Positions 21,818 to 31,665 of a stretch of 64,000 nt of DNA are shown in pieces. The translations under genes and the position numbers were made by a program. Each line of letters begins with the position of its first letter. The first letter of the stretch is position 1. This DNA comes from Carallia brachiata. Lineage: Eukaryota; Streptophyta; Magnoliopsida; Malpighiales; Rhizophoraceae. The stretch is from assembly GCA_021464245.1 (NCBI GenBank), contig JADCRB010000065.1:504689-568688 (forward strand), written 5' to 3'. The notes under the pieces are model-generated. The model saw only the letters and a program-made list of their open reading frames with translations. It was not told the origin of the DNA and searched no databases.

Positions 21818-24800
21818 TCAAGACCCTAAAAACTTATCAACCTTGGCATTTGTTCCCCTTGACAGAAACTTCATGCAAATGGGTGGTTTGACTCCAGCCA
21901 GAGCGAGTATGGAACCAGGTAAAGACCATATATTATCGCCACAAATCAAACCAGAAGCCACTGCTGGTCCAAAGGCCTCAGCATGTGCCTTGTTCTTCTT
22001 TTCCCAAATAAATAGAATCAAGCTTCCCACACACATGTCAATAGCAAAGTACGAGCCCAGATAGAAAGGTATAGCCATTGCCATCGGAAGGGGGATGTAC
22101 TTTCCCCACTTTTTACCGATTGAGTCCTTGATCAAGTTTATCAGAATGGCTGAACCAAAGAACACATAACAAAGCAAAAGGCAATTCTTTGGTAGAGCTG
22201 AGAAGCCTTCTACGCCCAATATAGCCATATTTCGATAAATAACAGCAAAAGGAGCTGGGTATTCGCTTCTTTCTTGCCCCATATCTTTATAGGCCTTAAA
22301 GAAGAGCCAAAAGACACAAGGAGAAATTATACAACCCATTGCAGTTCCAATTATTTGGCTCACAAACATAGAACGTGGCGAAGATAGGGTCAAGTAACCG
22401 GTCTTGAAATCTTGAGTGAGGTCAGAAGCCGTGGAGACAATGTTCATCATTACTCCACATGCTGCCAGTCCTGCGAGAACTCCACCATGAGAGGCACCAG
22501 CCCAGGCCCCAATTATGAAGATAGCAAGTTTCCCGTAGGTGGACGCGAGGGACCAATCAGTTAGCCCACAGCCATAAGCATTGCAGAATGCCAATGTTGG
22601 TGCAAAGATGTAGATGACAAGCATGTAATACCACTTGAGTTGGTGAAAAATATGTGGGAGAGTGGCTATAGAGATGGCAGCGATTGCAACATAGCCTGCA
22701 AAAGCAAACCATGTTGGAATTTGATCTTTGAGAAAGAGTTGGGTGCGGCGTTGTTCATCATAGGACAGCTTATTAAAGCTGTGATCAGAAGAGGTTGGAC
22801 GGTCAGCAACAGGAAGTCCATTGCTTATATCTCTCCCTCGAAGTTGATAGGACAAGGCAGAAAGTGTTTTGCTTAACACCTTGCAGAAGTTGTACAGACC
22901 GTCGCCCAAGATCATGGCAATGGCAATAAATACCTGAGTTCATTGCAAACAAAAAAGGCTCCAGTAAGCTCAAACTGATGACTACTGCAAATGGCATTTT
23001 CACTGCTTGACTAGAACCTTACCTTGTAACCTTGCAGACCATGCATGCTGCTTTCTGTAGAAAACCAATCACCCTTTTTGGTCTTAATTAAAGGCCACAT
23101 GAGACCCCAGGAAAGAATTCCTCCAAGCAATATTGATATGTTAATGATGTATGGGCAGATCATTCCAATTCCAACATAAGTTGTTGAGAAATCAAAGTAA
23201 AACCTGTACATCTAACATGTTTATTACTAATTTCTTCTAAAAAAAAAAACATGTTTATTACTAATTATTAGAGGGAGCAAAATTGTAAACACTTGGAAGC
23301 ACAAGGCTTGAATAAGTGCATATATAACAACAACAACAAAGCTACAATCCCAAATTTAATTAAGGTCGGTTACGTGAACATGTTCTCTGTCATTTTGTTC
23401 TATCGTATGTATTCTCAACAAATTAAGGAAGGATGAGAGTACTAACTACTAACCTGTTCTCATATGCTTTGAGCCCAAGTGTGGGGAACTGGGCAAACCC
23501 ACAATTTTTTCCAGCAGTATAAAACCATTGAAAAAATGCCCACAAGAAACTGAAAGAAAAGAACTTTCCCAACGTTCTTACCTGTTTCCTACAATTATGG
23601 ACAAGAAAGACCAATTAATCTGTTGAAAATTTCGAGTGTATACTGAATACAAATCAACTTTGCTAAAGCATTATGTACTTTGCTAGCTTGGCTCCTGCCG
23701 GAGTGTGAAAACTATTGATCAGATAAGCTGTTGCAGTGCCACTTGGATATGTCAATTTGAAGTCTATAATCATAACCTGAAGGCAATCAATGTAACATGA
23801 ACTAGGTAAATCATTCCCATTAATCATAACATAAATTTAATCTTGGTATTATCATTTTGTGATTCAAGGAGGCTTTTTTAATGAAAGAATTTCTGATTGA
23901 TTTCAGGACTGGATGCTACCTTTCTTAGAGACACCACTGAGAAAAGACCAAGAAAGCTAACAACAAAGAGAAAGCCAATCATCCAGGCCAAATTTGGATT
24001 CTTATAATCTCTGTTGTCTGATTGTTTGGCAATAGTTTCACTCATCCCGAAGAGATAACTTCCAAAGCCACCTAATTTTACATATAGAAATGACCACAAA
24101 TTAAAGGAAATCAGCGTAGAATGTAGATATGAAGAACATTTTAAGCACAGCAAAAGCAATGTGGGCAGGCAGGCACAAAATTAGCATGTGCGATTTGAAC
24201 TATCAAATTGTGAAAATTGTATTAAATTAAAAAAAATAAATAAATTATTAGATTAATCATCTGGAAAATAGATAAAAATAATCATAAAGCGTAAGCGATT
24301 AGCATGAACTCGACCAGTGGAGCTCTCATTTGAAACATAGGAGTATAACTAAAATGTGTAACGCTGCATTAATCCATAGGTTACTTATTAGTCCAATTAT
24401 ATTAACATCTTATATTAATTTTTCTAATTAACGTCTGTCAAACTACCATTGCATTTGCGGATTATAGACTCAATAATCTTAATTTCAACCAAAGGCATAA
24501 GAAAGGCCAAAGGCATAAGAAAAGTTGTGAACTGAACAATCTTAATTTCAACCATTAGGTATGGAGTCAAGGTCATGGATTATAAAACTTATGGTTGTGG
24601 GTAAGATCTGAATTTGAATCTCAAGCTGCACTTATAGTTAATTCCCCTCTCCCAATTCAACTAGACAGAATCCAACCAAATGTGAAAAGAATATTTTGGA
24701 TTTAATGACATATAATAACATGATTATAGTAAAATTATGGTCCAGGTATTTAATTTAGAATTAGTAATATTCAATTGTTTTAACACATGTCCACTTATCA

Positions 24801-26332
24801 AGTACAAGGAAACTAACATGTCAATATATCACCCAATGAAGTTAGAACCAGACTGGACCGGCTGATTCAACTGGTTAAACCGGTGACCGATCTTAGGTCC
24901 GGTCCGGTTTTGGCCTAAAAATGGGATGCGGACCAGACTGGAAAAAATCGGTCAAAAACTGGAACAATCGGTCAAAAATCGAGAAATCGGCAAAAAATCG
25001 GACCGGTTGAACCGGTTCAATTTAAACCAAAAAATTTTAAATTATAATTTAACCCAAAATTTTATCTAAATTATAATTAAAACTCTAATTTTAACTAAAA
25101 ATTTCAATTTAGTCCTCAATTGATTAAAATTTTCAATTTAATCTTTAAAACTAAAAAAATTAATATTTAACCATTATTTATAAATATTATTTTTTCAATT
25201 AATTTTTTATAAATTATATTTTGTTAAATATACTAATTATAATATCCTTAATGTATGTAAATATTAATATAATTTTTAAAATACACTTTATTTTAAATAT
25301 TTATTATCATTCTTATATAATTATATAAGCTACATAAAAATTTAATTTTTATATATTAAATATTAAATACCGGTTTTACCAGTTCAACCACGGTTATACC
25401 GGTCGAACCGGTTGAACCTTAAACTACTAATCTTTCCGATCCACTGATCGGTTCGGTTATTAAAACCTTGATGTCACCTAATCGTTGATCCACAATCAGT
25501 TCTAGAAAACAAAGACAAAATACAGCACCACATTAATGGGTTTTCAATGAAGAGAAAGAGCTTTTCGAAAATCCTTGAGAGCAAAAGCTATATAATTTTC
25601 TTGGATTACTGCTTTAAAAAAGAATCGCAAAGAGAGTTTTTAAAAATATATATCTAATAAATCACATAGTTTCTAAAACATCCAGGAAAAATATATACAA
25701 ATATAGAAAATTATAGATGGGGAATAGATACAGTGCAAATAACCGATTAATTTGTGCAACCAAATAGTTAATATTTAAACAAAAATAAAAATATTTTTTA
25801 TTATAAATAATAATTATTTGGTTGCACAAAAAAAATCAATTTATTATACTGTACCTGTTTGTCTACTTGATGAGACTTAAAGATCTAAAAGGGAAGCAGA
25901 GGTTGTTGTACCACTAAAGGCAATGCCAGAGGAGGCAACCACACAAGTCTGGATGACAGTGTTCTCTTGTCTGGTAAAAGGTTGCTTCAAGAGCCCACAC
26001 CTCTCCAAGAACTTGGTCCATGTCTTGACAAAAAAGAAGCCCAAAAGTCCAGCTGACACATTGAGAGAAGGTATAATCCCAGTGGTGAGGTTGAGTTTCA
26101 TCACTATGAAGCTGAACAATATGCTCAGCACAAAGCTAACTGCAAAGGCCCTAAGAGTCAGCTGTTTCCTCCATGATGGCACCTCCTGGCGCTCAAATAT
26201 CTGCTCCACTGTCAACCCTTCTTCTTCTTCTTCTTCCTCCTTCTTTTGATCATCCTTCTTCTTTCTCATGTGATCTTCTTCCAAATCAAGTCCATTATCT
26301 ACTCTATCCACTCCTCCTCCAAGGCCATCCAT
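21818..26332 (-). CDS. YSL7: YSL7-like metal-nicotianamine transporter, intact copy B
   Basis: Exons on minus are 26332-25912, 24071-23920, 23776-23679, 23588-23454, 23203-23023 and 22933-21818. All junctions are GT-AG, the phases agree and they give 700 residues, close to the usual YSL length. YSL proteins are oligopeptide-transporter-family membrane carriers of metal-nicotianamine chelates. In Arabidopsis YSL7 and YSL8 have also been linked to uptake of syringolin A. Seen here: an acidic/lysine-rich cytosolic N terminus (residues 1-45), [21 protein letters not shown], the [21 protein letters not shown] motif across intron 1, [18 protein letters not shown] across intron 5, [11 protein letters not shown], and the C-terminal [15 protein letters not shown]. 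Many hydrophobic segments fit about 14 membrane spans. One oddity is SVVSLRK where most relatives have Pro in place of the second Ser. Intron 1 holds the CCGGTT-rich repeat. Closest subgroup: YSL7/YSL8 type. Confidence 0.95.
23315..23405 (-). repeat. SINE-like 3' end in YSL intron 4, copy B
   Basis: Counterpart of the remnant at 11205-11290: an AACAACAACAACAAAGC tail plus GGTCGGTTACGTGAAC. It is shared by both YSL copies, so it predates the duplication. Confidence 0.5.
24838..25475. repeat. CCGGTT-rich dispersed repeat, copy 3 (in YSL intron 1)
   Basis: Largest copy of the family. It has a left block of GGACCGG, AACCGGTGACC and GGTCAAAAA words (24845-25025), an AT-rich middle, and a right block with ACCGGTTTTACC, GGTCGAACCGGTTGAACC and a closing AAACCTTG (25370-25475). 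The opening GGTTTTGG/GAACC words and the closing AACC are loosely inverted. It is absent from intron 1 of copy A. Confidence 0.65.
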
Positions 26333-27262
26333 TTTTCTGCTTTATTTGGAGTAGGGGATCTTGGAGACGGTGGGATTGGAATCCTAGGATGTGAATCTTA
26401 TATTGGGGGTCATGTAATTTGGGCCGTATGAAATAGAGATAAAAAAAAAAAAGCGATATTTTATTTGTTTTTTTAAATAAGTTGAGAAATTTTTTTGGTC
26501 TAAATTGGCCTAAAGAAATGCCCGTGGGACTGGGAGATCCTACCAACCATTACTGACTTACAAGGAGCTTGTTGTTCGCTTGGGTTATATAAGCCGGACG
26601 TGTATTAGTATGACAAAGGTTTGTTTTAGTTGGTTAACAAATTGATTCTAAGTAAATTCAATTATTAAGGTACATAATTTAAAACTTAAAAAAGGTACTT
26701 GTTGAGAGAGAGGAAAATTTATAGAACTCAAATTTTTGAATATTTAATAATTTTATCTTAAGTCTGTTATATATAAAGTTGGTATTTATTGTATGTCAAT
26801 TATATCTATTTTACGTCTAATATATATTTTTAAAAATAATTTTGTGGAGCTCTGTTTATATCAATCTTGTTCCACTTATTCACTCTTTCTCTGTACCTAG
26901 TCACTCCCTATACCCCTTTGTACCCGTCTTTGTGGTCAATTATGATATCCTTTCTCTGAGAATTGCCATATTTTCTGGGTCCAAAAAAATTAAAGCAATT
27001 TAGTAAATTGTAACTATTTGATAGAATGTTATTACGTTAATATATTTAATAAAGTATAAAAAAATATATAATTAATTTAATAATATTTATTTTGTTTATT
27101 TTTTAAAAAAATTAATATATTTTTTATCATTTAAATAATTTTAAATTATTATATATCTACAATATTTTTATGAGTTGTTCGGAATTTCGTTATTTGATGT
27201 ACGACAACATCTCACGTCCAATCCAAGTCGTGAAAGTGGGCAAGAAAATATTTGCGAGGAGA
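26333..27262. promoter_or_regulatory. Upstream region of the intact YSL gene
   Basis: No other gene is seen. A GTTATATAAGCC word sits on plus at 26584-26595, but on minus no clear TATA box was fixed. The region is conserved with 14635-15567, so both YSL copies began with the same promoter. Confidence 0.4.
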
Positions 27263-28119
27263 TTGAGTTCGTACTAGGAACGTGATCCGAGAGTGAACTT
27301 GCTTTGTCGTTTTTGTGGAAAATTTTATCCCTGACTTTTGATTTTTTTTTAAAAAAAATTTAAAATAAAAAAATTATATAGATACACTTAAGATTTACGT
27401 GTGATAAATACATAATGAATATATAATAATTTAAATAATTAAATTATAAAAAATTTATTAAAATTAAAAAATTAAAAAATAAATAAATAATTTATTTCAC
27501 TGTATATGGAACTTACTATGTCCGCAAATCTCATTCAAAATCCAGCTTGTCAGTGGCCCAACTGTCATGTTAGAGTTGAGAAGAATTTAAGTATCCGTGG
27601 AATTTAGAATCAGTGGAATTTTAAGGTGTTTATTACCAAAATTTTATTATAAAATATTTTAAAATTTATAATTATAAAAAAATTATTAATTTATTTTTAT
27701 TTGTAATTTAATAGTATAAGAAATTATTAATTTCTAATAATAAAAAAAGGGTAAGAGATTTATTTTTTAAAAAAAATTACATTTATTGTGTTGTTAATAA
27801 TTCAACGAGTTTCTATGGATAATTTTTATTATAAATGTCAATTTTACTCAAAATTTTTGTTGATTTATTAATTTTTATTTATTATGTTATTTTGTGTGAA
27901 AATTGATTTACTGCGTTACCTTCATTATAATAATTTTATGCAACTATTATTTTATCTGTTAAATTGGTTGACGCGGTAATTAATAGAGTGTCACGTCAAC
28001 CAATTTGTTTCTCACTAATTCCTGCGTCATCAAATAATAATGACGTGATATTTTAATTTTAATTAAAATTTTTAATTATTTTTATAAAAAAAATGTACAA
28101 ATTTTTTTTAAAAAATCAA

Positions 28120-28425
28120 TTTCTCCTTTTCTCTCTCCTCCTTTCTCTCTCATCGCCTCTCTCTTTTTTTTCTCTCTCCTCCCTCCCCCCTCTCTCTCTC
28201 TCTCTCTCTTCCCCCCCCCCCCTCTCGTTTTCCAAATATTCCATCAGAAGATCTTTTGCTCTAACATGGGTATTGAATCCACCAACAATAAGTTGAGTTA
28301 CCACAAAACAGTAGAGAGGGAAGGGCGAGGGAAGAGAGAGGAAGGGAGAGGGGGAGGAGAGAGAAGAGGAGAGGAACGAGGAGAGAGAAAGGAAGGAGGA
28401 GGGAGAGAGAGAGAAAGAGAGAAAT
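28120..28425. repeat. CT-rich / GA-rich inverted microsatellite pair
   Basis: A pyrimidine tract (28120-28235, CT repeats and C12) and a purine tract (28308-28425, GA repeats and G runs) face each other around 70 bp of ordinary sequence. They are complementary enough to fold. The open frames here are only translations of the repeat. Confidence 0.7.
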
Positions 28426-28429
28426 TATT

Positions 28430-28795
28430 TTTTTGTTAATACACAAATCTAGCACCAACTTTATTTAAAATAACAAATATAACACCAATTTTAAAAAGTA
28501 ATAAATCTAATACCAATTTTACATATGGTAACAAATTTAGCACGTAATGATTTTATATGAATAAAATCTGTCAGTTTCAATGACAGATTTATAAAAATAT
28601 GTTTGTTTCGATAATATGATAATCATATAAGTTAGTGTCATATCATCAAAACAGATAAATTCTGTTTAAAAAATTTTATAATATGCTAGATTTGTTACTA
28701 TATGCAAAGTTAATGCTAAATTTGTTACTTTTTAAAGTTTATATTAGATTTGTTATTTTAAGTAAAGTTAGTGTTAGATTTATATATTAAGCCTA
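28430..28795. mobile_element. Inner foldback MITE
   Basis: The arms at about 28435-28570 and 28660-28790 are inverted copies (AATCTAGCACCAACTTTA... against ...TAAAGTTAGTGTTAGATT). Each arm repeats AACAAAT-TA-CACCAA-type subunits. It is nested in the larger element at 27840-29402. Confidence 0.7.
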
Positions 28796-29022
28796 TTTTT
28801 TTTGAAAAAAAATTTGGCAGCCAAAAGGAAAACGAAATGAAAGAAAAAAGCTTTATGTCCCCATTTTGCAATCAAATTTCTGGGATTGAGTACAATCGAA
28901 GGGAATATGCTGTTTGCAATCTTAGTTACAACGTTTCAGTTGGAAATAGAGTCAAATTCGAGAAACTAAAGAGATGGTTCAGTCTAGGAGGAGGAAAACC
29001 AAAACTTGGAAGACGAGAGGAG

Positions 29023-29026
<4 letters not shown>

Positions 29027-29083
<57 letters not shown>
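29027..29083. repeat. (GA)n microsatellite
   Basis: An almost perfect GA repeat of about 27 units, followed by imperfect GA-rich sequence to 29115. It forms the inner edge of the right arm of the foldback element. Confidence 0.9.
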
Positions 29084-29085
<2 letters not shown>

Positions 29086-29429
29086 GAGAGAAGGAGGAGG
29101 GAGGAGAGAGAAATAGAGAAATTGATTTTTTTTTTAAATCTGTATAATTTTTTTATAAAAATAATTAAAATTTAAATTTAAATTTAAAATATTATTATTA
29201 TTATTTGATGACGTGACAGTTGATAAGAAATAAATTAACTAATTTAAGATTTTTTTAATTATTAAGTCAATTAATTTAATAAATAAAATAATAATTAAAT
29301 AAAATTATTATAATAAAAAGACGTATTGAATTAATTTTTACACAAAATAATATAATATATAAAAATTAATAAACAGATAAAAATTTTAATTAAAATTAAT
29401 CTTTATGCCATAATCTTCCAATATAAATC

Positions 29430-31665
29430 TTCCAAATTTCTTACTTATGACCACTAGGCAATAACTAAGAGTAGCTTTTGATGTGACCCACAGTTTCTGA
29501 GGCACTAATGCTCCTTCAGCACTTTCATTACGATTGATGAGACGAATTTTATTTCGATGGGGTGGGTTGCATGCTTTGTGGTCATGGATGCTCCATGTTA
29601 CTATCTATTGTCTTTTTTGGGTTGGAAATTTCAGTTTTGTCAATGCGTGAGGATTATGAGGTCTAAATGTAATTATCTCTTATGACGTCGGCCATTACGC
29701 CCCTCATTGCGCATAAGTTGGCATCGCAACATTACAGCATTTGAGGACAATTGGTGATCAGTAGATGGAGTTTAAAGCCAACAGTTCTTACAGAGTATCA
29801 ATTTCACCGGTACAAACATGGGAATTTATTTGGATTTAGAGCCATTTTGTAATAAGATTGTTGAATTTTTTTAATAAAATTTGAGAAATTTTTTGCTTGA
29901 TTTGTCTAATGAAAGAAAGAGAAGACCATCTAAATACTGCTGACAGAATTGAATTTTTACATTTTGGAAGAATTGAAAACCTACTATGGGTATGGGGTCT
30001 CACAAGTTCCTAGTTATGACTAATTAGCTTATTACCATAAAACACTCTTGTTCAGTTTTATTTATTAATTTTAAAATTATATCATAACTATATCTAAATA
30101 CATAGCAACTTAGATTAGTTCAATCAAATAAGTAAATTCCTTAATTCCTGTCGAAATTTCAAAATTCTTATACCGGAGCACCACATATGTTGACCATGTC
30201 ACAAATCCTGCCAAAACCAAACTGTGTTTTATAGATAGAGTAAACTGAACCACAAAGTGTGGCTAAACAGTATGATAACAAATCATCAATAAGTATAATG
30301 TTTCATTTTGTGTGGATGTCAATACAAAAGTGAAGATTTGCTAAACTACTAACAACAAATAACTTGATTGTTATGTCATGCTAGTAGATGTACTTAATCT
30401 ACCAGAAAGTTTACAAAATGGGTTGGAACTGTACGGAATGCTGGTGATCCCAAAATGTGGTTCAAGAGAAACACAAGGGGAAACAAAAACTATAAATTCC
30501 TTAGTTTAATAGAATTATTCGAATTTCTTGGGACAAAAAAAAAAAAACAGAGGATAGGAGCTTAATTTCTACTTGATTTTGGTGCCGACTTTTGGAAAGA
30601 ACCCAGGCTGCATGTTAAACCATTAGAAGATACATTAATAAGTAGTAACCCATAAGAGAAAAACATACATAAACAAGCATACAAATAATGTTAAATCAAA
30701 TACTAATTAACCCACTGAAAGATAAAATTTAAAATGCAAAGTTCAAGCTTTTCTACTAGTAAATAATTAATGCAGCAGTATCGAAATTCAAATTTGATTT
30801 AAGGATTTTTACGATGTGTTTCCCTATTAGCGTGTAAAAATTTAAAATGCTAAGGCAACATACCATTTTTGTGGAGCTCGCCAAGAGGGTGACGATGCTT
30901 TCGCACTTGTGGGTAATGACATAAATTTTCTCCAATCTTCAAGTATAATCTTAAGATCATGAACCTTATTCTCCAAACCCACACAACAATTTGCATGCAT
31001 CGTACAAACTGAGTTGAAGTCCTTGCTTGGTTGGCAAAACCCACCAAAATAAGTTGTCTCAAGAAATCTTATTTTCAATCTGATTCTCTCAAGGAATGGA
31101 TGATATTTAATCTTGTTTAGTACATCTTGGTCGTGATTTCCGGGATAAATCTTTCTAGCAGAGTACCAAAACTTGTAAAATTGGATCGTCCTGTAGTTTG
31201 ACTTGACATAAGTAAAACCCCCATTTGGTTTGTTGTTCATATCATAGGGGTTACCTATATGGTAATCACATGCTATTTGGAAATCTGCATCAGGGTGGAA
31301 GTGCAAAAAAGGATCTTGAAGCCACATAATATCTGCGTCCTGAACACATTTTTTGGCAATCAAACTTGGTAGTATATAGATACTAAGATATTTTAAGATT
31401 GTCAATCTGTAAATTGTATAAAAATTGCATCTCATTTTATCTGTTCTTCATTCTAAAGAAAATACTTTTCAAGGTTTATAGAATCTGGTAACTATAAACC
31501 TTAAAATTTGGTAAATTCTGAAGTGATTATAAGGAGTGTTAACTTTATGCATAAAAAATGTTGTCTCAAACTTTGCTTTAACAATATTTAAGAAAAAGAA
31601 AACACTTTATTTTATTACAGAAAAAAAAGGATGGTCATTATCAAATATCAAGAGAGCAAGTGAGA
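29430..31665. repeat. Segmental duplication unit C (partial)
   Basis: Third, partial copy. It matches A and B from the word CTTCCAAATTTCTTA onward, through the 5'-flank blocks, exon 3 of the glycosyltransferase and intron 2. B stays similar to C until about 18170, just short of the donor of exon 2, and then switches to STT3B. C instead continues into exons 2 and 1 of the glycosyltransferase and has no STT3B or YSL part. It is therefore the best candidate for the ancestral glycosyltransferase locus. Confidence 0.7.
29666..30841. other. Unit C left flank, 3' side of the glycosyltransferase gene
   Basis: No gene is seen. It is homologous to 2300-6065 in A (minus its insertions) and to 15770-17279 in B. 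It lacks the retroposons found there and so serves as the empty-site reference. A long A tract lies at 30535-30547. Confidence 0.6.

Larger units (their letters stand above)
15568..27262. repeat. Segmental duplication unit B
   Basis: Second copy of the segment. Its left boundary falls where sequence resembling the end of B (the stretch containing CACGTCCAATCCAAG, 15519 and 27214) joins sequence resembling the start of A and C. The word TAAGAG is shared by both parents at 15568-15573, so it is a candidate crossover point. B carries the intact YSL copy. It differs from A by the retroposon at 16612-16886, the 1.45-kb block at about 19260-20720 and the repeat at 24838-25475. Confidence 0.75.
27840..29402. 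mobile_element. 1.56-kb foldback element with long inverted arms
   Basis: Left arm (about 27840-28235) and right arm (about 29010-29402) are inverted copies of roughly 390 bp. Both contain an AT-rich outer part, a GTCACGTCA/TGACGTGAC word, the ATCAAATAATAAT stretch and, at the inner edge, CT-rich (left) or GA-rich (right) tracts. Nested inside are a CT/GA hairpin (28120-28425) and a second foldback element (28430-28795). Long inverted arms without a transposase suggest a non-autonomous Mutator-like or foldback transposon. It lies between unit B and unit C. Confidence 0.7.

Noticed and set aside
28771..29085. 104-codon open frame ending in a long Arg-Glu repeat
   Set aside because: The tail is only a translated GA microsatellite, and the remainder lies in a foldback element arm and spacer.
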